A DNA stretch of 64,000 bases from Fictibacillus arsenicus (GTDB taxonomy: Bacteria > Bacillota > Bacilli > Bacillales > Fictibacillaceae), in NCBI RefSeq assembly GCF_001642935.1, contig NZ_CP016761.1:1612001-1676000 (forward strand), read 5' to 3'. Shown piece by piece: positions 46,694 to 54,935 of the stretch (within the stretch, counting starts at the first letter, position 1; the number at the start of each line of letters is the position of its first letter). Below the pieces are notes generated by a model that saw nothing but the letters and a program-made list of their open reading frames with translations, did not search any database and was not told the DNA's origin. The translations under genes and the position numbers were made by a program.

Positions 46694-47755
46694 TTAAACT
46701 GTCTTCATTTGATTAATGATGTTTGATAAGGAGTGAACATTAGTGAGATTGATATTTTTAGAATAAACAAGCTTTAAAGGAGTCATAGGTTTGTATGTTT
46801 TATCTAAATTACTAAATTCTGCATCAGACACTTCTATCACTGTTATCCTCGGATCTTTTACTCCCGTGTTTTTTAGCTTAGGTTGTATTTGTTTTGTTTT
46901 ATCAATAAAAATTAGTTGGTAATTATGGTATTGCTGTTCTAGAATATTTTCAATCTCTTTAATCGTAACATCATTATTTTGAACAGGAAAAATGATTGTG
47001 GTTTCATAAGCAATTTTTCTTCGTTTACGGGCCATATGTCTTGCTATATTAAACTGATTTCGCCACCAACGATGTTTATCTATATTAAATAAAATCTCTT
47101 TTGACAGGCTTAATCTGGAATTCAATCGATAGCCCATTAGTTCTTCAGGTATAAATTCAATGTTACAAATCTCAGTGAGTCTAAGCCAATAATCATAAGT
47201 TTGAACTGGGTCTAAATAGTAGCCTCCTATTCTTTCAGCAAATGCTTTTTTATACATAAAGGATGTTCCGATAAAACTGCTATCCAGCAGATCATTTATT
47301 ACTTTGTTCTGTTGCCATTTTCGGATATTTAATTGCTGTATGTTGTTATGCATAATTTTTCCTCTGGCGTTTATATGGTGAAAGGAACTATAAACAAGTC
47401 CAACGTCAGGTGGAGCATCTTTAAGTTTTTTTCTTAGTTTTTCAATAAAATGAGGGTAAACGATATTATCACTCGAACCCCATGTTAAAAATTGAACTTC
47501 ATTAAGTTGAGATAAATAATCAAATCCTTTGTTCAAGGCATTTGAGATTCCTTGGTTTACTTTATTGTCAATAATGATAATTCTCGGGTCATTTTTAAAT
47601 TGGTAGATTATATTTCTGGTTAGAGCGTTTGCACCATCGATAACAATGACTAGATAAAAATTTTTATATGTTTGTTGAAGAACAGAAATTATCGATAATC
47701 TTAAATATTTAGGTTCTTGATTATAAACTGGCATTACCATACCAACATCATTCAT
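46694..47755 (-). CDS. Family 2 glycosyltransferase with C-terminal extension
   Basis: The 353-residue protein has a GT-A domain to about residue 220: MVMPVYNQEPKYLRLSI, VIVIDGAN, LTWGSSDN as metal-binding region and VQTYDYWLRLTEI. A further 130 residues include a second GT2-like start (YETTIIFPVQNNDVTIKEIE, YQLIFIDKTKQ) without its catalytic acidic motifs, so it may be a degenerate tandem domain. Ribosome binding site ATGGAGG. It is the middle gene of the unit. Confidence 0.88.
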   Translation of the reverse strand: MNDVGMVMPVYNQEPKYLRLSIISVLQQTYKNFYLVIVIDGANALTRNIIYQFKNDPRIIIIDNKVNQGISNALNKGFDYLSQLNEVQFLTWGSSDNIVYPHFIEKLRKKLKDAPPDVGLVYSSFHHINARGKIMHNNIQQLNIRKWQQNKVINDLLDSSFIGTSFMYKKAFAERIGGYYLDPVQTYDYWLRLTEICNIEFIPEELMGYRLNSRLSLSKEILFNIDKHRWWRNQFNIARHMARKRRKIAYETTIIFPVQNNDVTIKEIENILEQQYHNYQLIFIDKTKQIQPKLKNTGVKDPRITVIEVSDAEFSNLDKTYKPMTPLKLVYSKNINLTNVHSLSNIINQMKTV

Positions 47756-47798
47756 TGTAATACCTCCATTGATCGTGAGAATTTCTTAAAATAGATCA

Positions 47799-48767
47799 CT
47801 ACTCATCCTCACTGTGAATTGAGAAGACTGCATTCAAGTTGTATTGTTCAAGTTCGTGTTCCCAAAGTAATTTTCCATGCTTTAAGTCATAACAGGCAAT
47901 TCTAGTTGGTAAAACGGCATCTAACTGATTAAATTTTTGTTGATCCTCTAAAGGATATTTAGATGGTCTTATTCGTGTGAAGCCTACTATTACAGTGTCG
48001 TCACCAAGCACCTTAATCCCTCTGCACCAACCTAATGGACTATTATGATTGCTAAAAAGACTAAGGTAATAATGGTTTTTCACTTGAAGAGTTTGAACAT
48101 CAACCGTTACTACTTGTCCATCAACCTTTGTAAAATAAAGTGTATCTCCAGCTAATACACCATCATGAATGTAAGAACCACCAATATTTATTATTTGGTC
48201 AGGTTTTGTTAAACAAATAGCATCTTGTTGCAAACAACGTGTTGCCCATATATCATTTCCGATTTGAAAAACAAAATTTGGGTGAGATTGATGAGGTTTT
48301 GTAGTAGCGATTTTCCGATAATCAACATTAGGAGAAAAACGATCCCATGGAGGTTGGTTAAGCACATTCCAAGAACGTAGAACATTCCCAGAACTATTAA
48401 TTTCTAAGACCATATCCAACCCTGTATTGACTACCAATAAATTTCCGTTGTGATTTGGCCGCACATGGTGAAGATCATTAAAGCAGGGTAATGATAAATA
48501 GTCTATCTGTTTCATATTAGGAAGGGAAAAAATTATTACTTCTGTTTCAGTACAAACATATAACTTTTTTTTACTAATTGTTCCTGCTTTAAACACGATC
48601 GAGGGATCGTTATCAGGACAAACGTTTGGAGGAGATGTATATTCCGTGCGTTTTATTAATTCATATCTATCTATATCTATTTGCAAGACAACACCTTTTT
48701 CGTACTGGTGCCAATCCTCAGTAATTCTATCTTTTTGTTGACCTCCGATAACATAAATTTTTCTCAA
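47799..48767 (-). CDS. Beta-propeller-like protein of the glycan locus
   Basis: The 322-residue product has repeated strand-turn blocks of the type KLYVCTETEVIIFSLPN, NLLVVNTGLDMVLEINSSG, DTLYFTKVDGQVVTVDVQTL and TRIACYDLKHGKLLWEHEL, spaced about 40-55 residues. This suggests a PQQ/NHL-type beta-propeller. There is no signal peptide. A TTG start is used behind GAAGGTG. It is first in an operon with two glycosyltransferases, so it may bind the glycan or act as a scaffold. Function unknown. Confidence 0.75.
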   Translation of the reverse strand: MRKIYVIGGQQKDRITEDWHQYEKGVVLQIDIDRYELIKRTEYTSPPNVCPDNDPSIVFKAGTISKKKLYVCTETEVIIFSLPNMKQIDYLSLPCFNDLHHVRPNHNGNLLVVNTGLDMVLEINSSGNVLRSWNVLNQPPWDRFSPNVDYRKIATTKPHQSHPNFVFQIGNDIWATRCLQQDAICLTKPDQIINIGGSYIHDGVLAGDTLYFTKVDGQVVTVDVQTLQVKNHYYLSLFSNHNSPLGWCRGIKVLGDDTVIVGFTRIRPSKYPLEDQQKFNQLDAVLPTRIACYDLKHGKLLWEHELEQYNLNAVFSIHSEDE

Positions 48768-49049
48768 ACACCTTCACTTCCTTACTATACTTTCTATACC
48801 CATTAAATTAGTTAAATCTAGTTTTATACTATTTTCATTTGAAATTCTGAATGAAAAAATCTGTATAAAAGATTAAATCAGGATATTATCGAGAAAATAT
48901 GACAAATGATAAATATCTGCCTTCTTATAGTATATGTAGTTATACAAGTTTCGGTATGGTTCATACACATAATTTATATAGTAAAATGCAAGTGATTATT
49001 AACTATTAATATTTTAAAAAAAAAACGAACAACTAATTATATCGTCTAT

Positions 49050-49076
49050 ACCAAGATAGAAAACGAACATAGCTTA
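49050..49076 (+). promoter_or_regulatory. Candidate sigma-K promoter of GT2 paralogue B
   Basis: AC at 49050-49051, a 16-bp spacer and CATAGCTTA at 49068-49076, an exact CATAnnnTA match. It lies in a 337-bp AT-rich divergent gap (48768-49104). A second exact CATAATTTA (48968) has no well-placed -35. No other feature is seen in this gap. Confidence 0.5.
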
Positions 49077-49104
49077 ATAATAAAAGTAGAAAGGGAGTGG
49101 TTCT

Positions 49105-49830
49105 TTGACAGTTACCGATCCATTAGTAAGCGTTATTATACCTTTTTATAACTGTCGTTATATTGGACAATCTATAGAAAGTGTATTAAAGCAAACCTAC
49201 TCTAATATCGAGCTAATCGTTGTTAATGACGGTTCTACTGAGCACCAACATTTAATTACTCCCTATCTTTCTCGTGTTGTATATATAGAAAAAGCAAACA
49301 AAGGAGCTGCCTCTGCATTAAATGAAGGAATTAAAAAAGCAAAAGGAGAATACCTTGTTTGGTTAAGTTCAGATGATATTATTAACCCTTTTAAGATTGA
49401 ATACCAGTTAAAATTTATGAAATCACGAAATTCTTTTATTTGTTTTACAAATTTTAATAAGGTTGATAAGGATAATCAAATAATTAAGTACAATTCGGGT
49501 ATACACTATAAAAGTAATTTGGAAATTATAATAGCATTCAAGACTTACAACCCAATCAATGGTTGTACGGTCATGATGTCTAAAAAAGTTGTTGATACCA
49601 TTGGTTACTTTAATGAAGCGTTAAGGTATACCCAAGATTATGAATTTTGGATGAGAGTAGCATTTCATTTTCCGATTGATTACTATCATATAACGCTGAC
49701 AAATCAAAGGATTCATGAAGAAATGGGTACGAAACGACACCTTTCTGAAATACTGAATGAATTTAAAATAGTAAATAATAATTATAAAAAAAGTTTAGAA
49801 GAATTAATTAGAAAAATGCAGGGGGCATAA
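49105..49830 (+). CDS. Family 2 glycosyltransferase (paralogue B)
   Basis: The 241-residue GT-A enzyme has VSVIIPFYNCRYIGQSIESV, LIVVNDGST, VWLSSDDIINP, INGCTVMMSKK and RYTQDYEFWMRVAF. It is clearly homologous to the proteins at 37232 and 61634. A TTG start behind AAAGGGAGTGG gives the family start. Monocistronic, ending at a strong bidirectional terminator. Confidence 0.9.
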   Translation: MTVTDPLVSVIIPFYNCRYIGQSIESVLKQTYSNIELIVVNDGSTEHQHLITPYLSRVVYIEKANKGAASALNEGIKKAKGEYLVWLSSDDIINPFKIEYQLKFMKSRNSFICFTNFNKVDKDNQIIKYNSGIHYKSNLEIIIAFKTYNPINGCTVMMSKKVVDTIGYFNEALRYTQDYEFWMRVAFHFPIDYYHITLTNQRIHEEMGTKRHLSEILNEFKIVNNNYKKSLEELIRKMQGA

Positions 49831-49874
49831 ACAGGTTAAGGTTGCAAAGAACCACAATTTTTGTTATTTCATAC

Positions 49875-49914
49875 AAAAAGGCTTAACAACTTGGTTAGTT
49901 TGTTAAGCCTTTTT
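49875..49914. terminator. Bidirectional terminator after GT2 paralogue B
   Basis: AAAAGGCTTAACAA / TTGTTAAGCCTTTT, 14-bp perfect stem with a 10-nt loop. The flanking T and A runs let it also end the convergent epimerase gene. Confidence 0.9.
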
Positions 49915-49967
49915 AGATATTTTTAAATCATAATCCTGTCGTCCAGAACAAAGATATAATAGATTAC

Positions 49968-50888
49968 TTAATTGTTAGATTTCATATAATACTTGTATGT
50001 TTCTTCTAATGCTTCTTGAATGTTCATCTTAGGTTCCCAATTTAGCAAGGTATAAGCTTTTCTATTGTTAAGACAACTGTGTTTGATATCGCCTTTCCTA
50101 GCTTGAACATATATAGTCTCAATTTTTTTGGTATGAATTTGGGAAAAAATTTTTATTAAACTTTTAATTGTCGTTCTTTCTGAAGTACTAACATTGATCG
50201 TTTGTTGATTCCCTTTGTCAATAGCCGCTAAATTTGCTCTAACGATATCTTTTACATAAACAAAATCTCGAGTCTGTTTGCCGTCACCATGAATATTTAA
50301 TGGTAATCCTTTTCTTATTTGTTCTAAGAAGACGGATACAACACCTCCTTCTCCTTTTGGTTTTTGTCTTGGTCCGTATACGTTTCCATAACGAAGTATG
50401 GTGTAAGGCAAATGATAAACCTCATAAAACAGACGGATGTATAATTCTGCAGTTAATTTAGATAATCCGTAATAGGAGGTAGGCACTGACAAGTCGTTTT
50501 CTGAAATCAAGTCTTTTTGTAAATTTCCATAAACTGCAGAGGTAGAGGCAAAGATTATTTTTTTAACTTTTGAATCTCTGCAAGCTTGAAGAATATTTAT
50601 CGTTCCATTAATATTTACATTCGCATCATAGTTAGGTTCTTTGATGGATCGTTCGACATCTGCTTGGGCAGCTAAATGAAACACAATATCAGGTTTTTCA
50701 TGGTATATTATTTTTCTGACATTTAAACTACAAATGTCTTCATGATGAAAAACTGCTCTGGGGTGTAAATTCTGTACAGTTCCAGTTACCAAGTTATCTA
50801 ATACATGAACATCGACTTTATCCGATATAAGTTCTTCTACCAGATGAGAACCTATAAATCCTGCTCCACCTGTTACAAAAATTTTCAT
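49968..50888 (-). CDS. UDP-glucose/UDP-GlcNAc 4-epimerase-type SDR
   Basis: The 306-residue extended SDR has VTGGAGFIGSHLVEELI, HLAAQADVERSIKEP, STSAVYG, SYYGLSKLTAE (YxxxK) and HGDGKQTRDFVYVKDIVRA. This is the GalE/WbpP group. It probably makes UDP-galactose or UDP-GalNAc type donors for the glycosyltransferases around it. Ribosome binding site AGAGAGG. Single gene. Confidence 0.88.
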   Translation of the reverse strand: MKIFVTGGAGFIGSHLVEELISDKVDVHVLDNLVTGTVQNLHPRAVFHHEDICSLNVRKIIYHEKPDIVFHLAAQADVERSIKEPNYDANVNINGTINILQACRDSKVKKIIFASTSAVYGNLQKDLISENDLSVPTSYYGLSKLTAELYIRLFYEVYHLPYTILRYGNVYGPRQKPKGEGGVVSVFLEQIRKGLPLNIHGDGKQTRDFVYVKDIVRANLAAIDKGNQQTINVSTSERTTIKSLIKIFSQIHTKKIETIYVQARKGDIKHSCLNNRKAYTLLNWEPKMNIQEALEETYKYYMKSNN

Positions 50889-51003
50889 GGATTTTTAACC
50901 TCTCTTTACTGAAATTAGTATAGTACATTCCTTTTCTATAAATAGAACACCCCCTTCATCAATATTTGAATGAAAAGGGGGCGAAAAAAATTAAGCTTTA
51001 TCA

Positions 51004-51153
51004 TTATGTTTTATTTGGTTTCCAAGTTACCTTCCCGCATGATCCGCATCCCTTTTTTGTTGTAGGGTTAATAAGGCTGGGGTCGTTATGAATTCCTTTT
51101 GCTTTATTTGCTTTTATTTCAGTATATAACTTTTGCAATTCATCCTTGTTCAC
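51004..51153 (-). CDS. Small CGSCG-containing protein (49 aa), coupled to the upstream gene
   Basis: A GTG start in a GTGA overlap with the stop of the preceding minus-strand gene has its own binding site (AGAGGAGAG). The frame encodes VNKDELQKLYTEIKANKAKG, then KKGCGSCGKVTWKPNKT. The lone CxxC could bind metal or form a disulfide. Coupling suggests a stoichiometric partner of the 339-residue protein. Unknown family. Confidence 0.65.
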   Translation of the reverse strand: MNKDELQKLYTEIKANKAKGIHNDPSLINPTTKKGCGSCGKVTWKPNKT

Positions 51154-52169
51154 TTTCCATCTCTCCTCTGTCTAAATATCCTGGATGCTTTGTCATTATA
51201 TTCTCGGTTGATGGACGGGGTGTTTTGATTTGACTGAAATGGACGGATGACGGATTTTTGGTTTTTATTTTGGTTTCCGTTAAAAGGCTGAATAGGCTGT
51301 TTCTTTAATGGACTTGATTTAAAAGGATTAATTGGCTGAGCATTTTGAGAAATGAAATCACCTTGTTCAAATGGTTTTGGTATATGATTTGTTATTAATG
51401 ATCCTGAAGCCGAAAACGGCCGGATTGGAGGTACAGTCACTTTTTGATCAGGATGTTTAGAAGGAATAACAGCTTGCTTTGTTTCTTCCTTATTATTCAT
51501 TACCTCTTTATGGGCGGACGGTGCTGTTTGTTCATTATTATTTGATTTGAAACCCTCGCCAAAGGAATTATGGCTTTTTGGAATCTGAACATCTGCAAAA
51601 TTACTGTTCACGTGATTCAGAATTTTATTGGCACATGAGGTAAAGGTTGGTTCTGAGATTGAAGCCAGTGATTCAAACGAAAAGCGTAAGAAGGATTGAA
51701 TGACCAGGTAACTGATCCATTCGGCAACTTGTTTCTCAAATTCAGGCTTAACTGCTAAAAATAACGGTCCGTCTTTTCTCTTTAATGTAATTCTTTTATG
51801 AATGGCAGCTTGAACGGGCAAGCGGAATGAAGTAGCGGGATTTAAGTAATACAGCTGTTTTTCAGGTGTATTTAATGCTAATGGCATGGGGTGACCTTCA
51901 TGAAAATCTACGTAAAACCTTTGGTCACATTTTTTACTATCGTCTGTTGTGATGGCTATGCCAGTATGGTGTAACAGTTGGTCTAATTCTTTTACCTTTT
52001 GTTGTGTTAGTCCTTGAATGCCTATCACAAACTTGGAAAGAGCTCCTGAGATGGTCTCACCATCTGGATTGAGCTGTAAGCCCCAATATGGCAATAGAAG
52101 ACAAAGAGCGTCGTATTCTATAGGTGTTAAGTCACACACTTTATGATTGTTATGCCAAACAGATTTCAT
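51150..52169 (-). CDS. Uncharacterised protein with C-terminal P/V-I-x-P-F repeats
   Basis: The 339-residue protein has a folded N-terminal part of about 185 residues (CDLTPIEYDALCLLLPYWGL, KLYYLNPATSFRLPVQAAI-like stretches). A low-complexity Asn/Gln/Lys/Pro-rich tail follows. Four spaced copies of a short motif, PIRPF, PINPF, PIQPF and VIRPF, lie in the tail. This looks like a spore coat or crust morphogenetic-type protein with docking motifs; B. subtilis cotO sits in the same neighbourhood, but I see no convincing CotO match. Ribosome binding site AAAGGAGGAAC. Translationally coupled to the CGSCG protein. Confidence 0.7.
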   Translation of the reverse strand: MKSVWHNNHKVCDLTPIEYDALCLLLPYWGLQLNPDGETISGALSKFVIGIQGLTQQKVKELDQLLHHTGIAITTDDSKKCDQRFYVDFHEGHPMPLALNTPEKQLYYLNPATSFRLPVQAAIHKRITLKRKDGPLFLAVKPEFEKQVAEWISYLVIQSFLRFSFESLASISEPTFTSCANKILNHVNSNFADVQIPKSHNSFGEGFKSNNNEQTAPSAHKEVMNNKEETKQAVIPSKHPDQKVTVPPIRPFSASGSLITNHIPKPFEQGDFISQNAQPINPFKSSPLKKQPIQPFNGNQNKNQKSVIRPFQSNQNTPSINREYNDKASRIFRQRRDGK

Positions 52170-52291
52170 ATTGTTCCTCCTTTAGCTTTTCTTAACGTGA
52201 AAAATAGGCTTTCGTTCTTGTGTCATTACCTACTCTATTCCCATAGTATGTATGGAATCTTTAGAACATGATGAGGAAAGGAAGGGAAACG

Positions 52292-53413
52292 ATGGGAACA
52301 AATCATAATCACTTGCAAGACGAGTGTATCCGCGTCCAGAAAGTTTACGACTGGGTGACTGCAAGGCTTGATGTAAGAAAAACAGTTTCTTTAACAGATG
52401 AACAACTCACCGCAATAGAAGCAGCACTAGATGATCCTTCACGTCGTCCATTAAGGTTCTTAGCAAAGGTACCTAAAACTTCACCATCGACTGAAAATGC
52501 AGAAGCTGCTGAACTTTATCTTTGCGAACAAGTAGGAGATAAAAGAGATGTAACAGCTTTGCTTAACGGAGGTCAGCATACAGAAGCACAGCTCGTTGAG
52601 CTTTTGTTTACAACAGAAATAAAGGTGCAAGTTGTCGATAGAGAAGGGACAGTTGTGACAGAAATAATGGCAAATGCTTCAGTATTTGAACCTTTTGTCT
52701 TGTGTTATCCAGACGGAACAGAGCTTTATGCTCAAATTTCTAAAATTATTGCTCGTATTCCATCTGGTACTGTTTTGTTAAATAGTCCAGCACCTGCTTC
52801 GTTTGCTTTGGATATTTCATTCTGTGTCGATATCCAAGTAGAGGCGGAAGTGAGGCTTGAGGTTCTTGCGAAATTCTGTGCCCCTCGTGAGAATGATTTA
52901 GCTGCAGCAGAAGGCGAGGGAGAACTATGTCCAGTACAGTCGTATCCACAACGATGTCCTGACATATATCCCAGGCCAGGCTGCATGTGTAGAGCCAGTG
53001 GAGACGCCAGCGGACTAACAGTTAATGGTGTGGAAGGAGCAACCGAAAGTGGCCGTGCAACTGTTTCGATTAACATTTGCCCGAATTATCATATAGCAAA
53101 CAGTTCATTTAAGTTAAACTTTATAGAAACGGGTTCTACAGAAAAACCAAGAGAGTTTAACTTTACAGCCACGGAATTTACTCAAGATTCACTTTGCTGT
53201 ATTGAACACAATGGCGCGCCTAAAATCATCATTTCTGGAAAGGGAACTGTTGATACCACAGGGGAACAACTAGACTTTAATCTGGCTATCGTACAAAATG
53301 GAGAAAGCAATCTTTTTGAAGTCGAATTAATTAATTCCGAAACATTTTCAACAGGAATCGTTTCTGTGGATCAAGGAAGTATCGTTGTAGACAATTGTAT
53401 GCAGCATAATTAA
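52292..53413 (+). CDS. Cysteine-containing putative spore-surface protein
   Basis: The 373-residue protein opens with a conserved-looking block DECIRVQKVYDWVTARLDVR. Beta-rich repeats follow, then a central Cys/Pro cluster (CPVQSYPQRCPDIYPRPGCM) and a C-terminal beta domain with FTQDSLCCIEHN and VDNCMQHN. The CIRVQKVYDWV opening recalls small structural proteins seen in Bacillaceae sporulation loci, but I cannot name the family. The chosen ATG follows GGAAAGGAAGGG; an upstream in-frame ATG pair lacks a site. Likely disulfide-linked or metal-binding surface protein. Confidence 0.7.
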   Translation: MGTNHNHLQDECIRVQKVYDWVTARLDVRKTVSLTDEQLTAIEAALDDPSRRPLRFLAKVPKTSPSTENAEAAELYLCEQVGDKRDVTALLNGGQHTEAQLVELLFTTEIKVQVVDREGTVVTEIMANASVFEPFVLCYPDGTELYAQISKIIARIPSGTVLLNSPAPASFALDISFCVDIQVEAEVRLEVLAKFCAPRENDLAAAEGEGELCPVQSYPQRCPDIYPRPGCMCRASGDASGLTVNGVEGATESGRATVSINICPNYHIANSSFKLNFIETGSTEKPREFNFTATEFTQDSLCCIEHNGAPKIIISGKGTVDTTGEQLDFNLAIVQNGESNLFEVELINSETFSTGIVSVDQGSIVVDNCMQHN

Positions 53414-53420
53414 TATATGA

Positions 53421-53450
53421 AACCAATTGGCCAATAGCCAGTTGGTTTTT
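53421..53450 (+). terminator. Terminator after the cysteine-containing protein gene
   Basis: AACCAATTGGC pairs with GCCAGTTGGTT (one G-U) with a 5-nt loop, followed by TTTT. Confidence 0.8.
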
Positions 53451-53470
53451 TATGTTGTAAAAAATAGTGA

Positions 53471-53497
53471 ACGAATAGAAACAGGTTACATACAATA
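53471..53497 (+). promoter_or_regulatory. Candidate sigma-K promoter of the coiled-coil protein gene
   Basis: AC at 53471, 16-bp spacer, CATACAATA at 53489-53497, an exact CATAnnnTA match placed 36 bp before the start codon. Confidence 0.55.
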
Positions 53498-53532
53498 AAG
53501 AAAAGAGCCTATTTTTACAAGGGGGAAGAAGC

Positions 53533-54411
53533 ATGGGGACTAAAGATAAACTTAGCTATGATCGGCTCATTTCGAGAGTTGAATATTATAAAGAAAAGGC
53601 ACTTGATTTGGAAAAAAAACTAGTATTTGCCGAAGAAACAATTGAAAAGTTAGAAATGAATAATTCTTTACAGGTGATAGAAAAACAAGAAGAAGAAATC
53701 ATCCAGTTACGAAAACAAGTTGAAGAGCTCACAAAAAAACTAAATCGTTTAGATGTTCAAGAAATGGAAAAAAGATTGCAAAGCTATGAAGACTTATTGA
53801 AAACAATCCAAGATGAATTAAACGATAAAGATCAGCAAATTGATCAATACCAGCAGCGAATTAAAAGCATGGAAAAAAGACTTAACATAAATCGTACTTC
53901 AGAACCTGTTATAGAAGGCTCAGAAAGTTCAAGTAATACAAAGGAATCAAGAATCCTTGAAGGAACAAGCTGCATCAGTTATTTTGATTACTCTGTGATT
54001 CTTACTAAAGATAAAACAGGCTTTGTCAGAGGATCATTTTATATAGAAAATACAGGAACTGATGCTCTAGATAATCCATATATCTGTTTTCGTTTTCAAC
54101 CTGCAGAATCAGCTGCTTTAAAAGGAAAAATCGTTTCATTAATTTCAGGACCAACTCAAGATGAACTTACTCAATTCACATGGATGTTTATGGATAATGA
54201 ATGGGCAGAACAAGCAAAAGACAGAGGTGAGATTTGGGTTTGTCCGCTTCGGGAAACAAAACTCAGCAGTGGTGAACGTCTATCTCTCAATGATTTTCAG
54301 ATCCCAATTAAAAGTAAAATAGATAATAATATTATGGTAGAAGCATTTGTTTATTTTCATAAACAAAACTACAACGCAAAAGCAGTTAACCATATAGCAA
54401 TTAATTTTTAG
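53533..54411 (+). CDS. Coiled-coil protein with C-terminal beta domain, unknown
   Basis: Residues about 10-120 of 292 form a heptad-rich, highly charged coiled coil (KEKALDLEKKLVFAEETIEK, QYQQRIKSMEKRL). A Ser-rich linker (about 125-140) and a folded domain follow, with GFVRGSFYIENTGTDALDNP, FTWMFMDNEWAEQAKDRGE and a tail FVYFHKQNY. The second part could be an immunoglobulin-like domain (IENTGTDALDNP type edges). Binding site AAGGGGGAAG. A sigma-K-like promoter suggests mother-cell expression, so a rod-like coat component is possible. Not recognised. Confidence 0.7.
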   Translation: MGTKDKLSYDRLISRVEYYKEKALDLEKKLVFAEETIEKLEMNNSLQVIEKQEEEIIQLRKQVEELTKKLNRLDVQEMEKRLQSYEDLLKTIQDELNDKDQQIDQYQQRIKSMEKRLNINRTSEPVIEGSESSSNTKESRILEGTSCISYFDYSVILTKDKTGFVRGSFYIENTGTDALDNPYICFRFQPAESAALKGKIVSLISGPTQDELTQFTWMFMDNEWAEQAKDRGEIWVCPLRETKLSSGERLSLNDFQIPIKSKIDNNIMVEAFVYFHKQNYNAKAVNHIAINF

Positions 54412-54474
54412 GTAGAGAGTCTATAACCAACTCGTTAGACATGCATAAAATGTACTATACGAGGAGGTTGAAAC

Positions 54475-54813
54475 ATGGAAGATTGTTTTTTCTGTAGTCA
54501 GGAAAAGAAGAGACAGAAGAAAATTTATGCAAATAAAGTAATTATCAAGGCTGGCAAGGTTATCATCCACGATGATGAAGATCATGAAGAATCTTCAAGC
54601 TCAAGCTGTTGTTGTTGTTGTTGTTCCAGCTCCAGCTCCAGCTCAGGCCATTGTAAGTTTGAATCCAGCAGCCATAAAAAGCATGAATCTTCTTCGTCCA
54701 AACATGAATCAAGTCATAAGAAAGATGATTCTAGTCATAAGAATCAAACGTCAGGTCATAAGAAGCATGAATCTTCTTCCAGCTCCAGCAATTTTTACGA
54801 CCCTTGGGAGTAA
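54475..54813 (+). CDS. Ser/His/Lys-rich protein with polycysteine run
   Basis: The 112-residue protein has an N-terminal FFCSQEKKRQKK part, an acidic patch (HDDEDHEE) and a serine run interrupted by six consecutive cysteines. Repeated S-x-H-K-K-H-E-S units follow to the end (FYDPWE). The low-complexity Ser/His/Lys pattern resembles CotB/CotG-type coat proteins that the CotH kinase phosphorylates, though no CotH is in view. The Cys6 tract could bind metal or cross-link. Ribosome binding site ACGAGGAGG. A near-match sigma-K promoter (AC-16-CATAAAATG) ends near 54457. Confidence 0.75.
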   Translation: MEDCFFCSQEKKRQKKIYANKVIIKAGKVIIHDDEDHEESSSSSCCCCCCSSSSSSSGHCKFESSSHKKHESSSSKHESSHKKDDSSHKNQTSGHKKHESSSSSSNFYDPWE

Positions 54814-54830
54814 GCAATTAACATGTTTTT

Positions 54831-54864
54831 AAAGAGTGCCCAAAATAAGGGTGCTCTTTCTTTA
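54831..54864 (+). terminator. Terminator after the Ser/His/Cys protein gene
   Basis: AAAGAGTGCCC pairs with GGGTGCTCTTT (two G-U), followed by CTTTAATT. Confidence 0.7.
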
Positions 54865-54935
54865 ATTAAATGCTTTAAGATAGGAGGAAAAGGGAAAAGA
54901 ATAAAGAAATACATAAAAAAAGGAGATGAAAGCAG

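Noticed and set aside
48968-48976. CATAATTTA as a further sigma-K -10
   Set aside because: No AC at 16-17 bp upstream; the element at 49068 fits better for the same gene.
50949-50982. GC-rich hairpin (ACCCCCTTCAT ... ATGAAAAGGGGG) between two minus-strand genes
   Set aside because: Lacks a T-run in the transcribed direction, so not called a terminator.
52732-53076. Minus-strand 114-codon frame opposite the cysteine-cluster gene
   Set aside because: Antisense shadow of a gene with good start and terminator.
54572-54832. Second-frame 86-codon product with VVVVVV and PAPAPAQA runs
   Set aside because: It is the out-of-frame reading of the Ser/Cys repeats of the gene at 54475; no binding site of its own.
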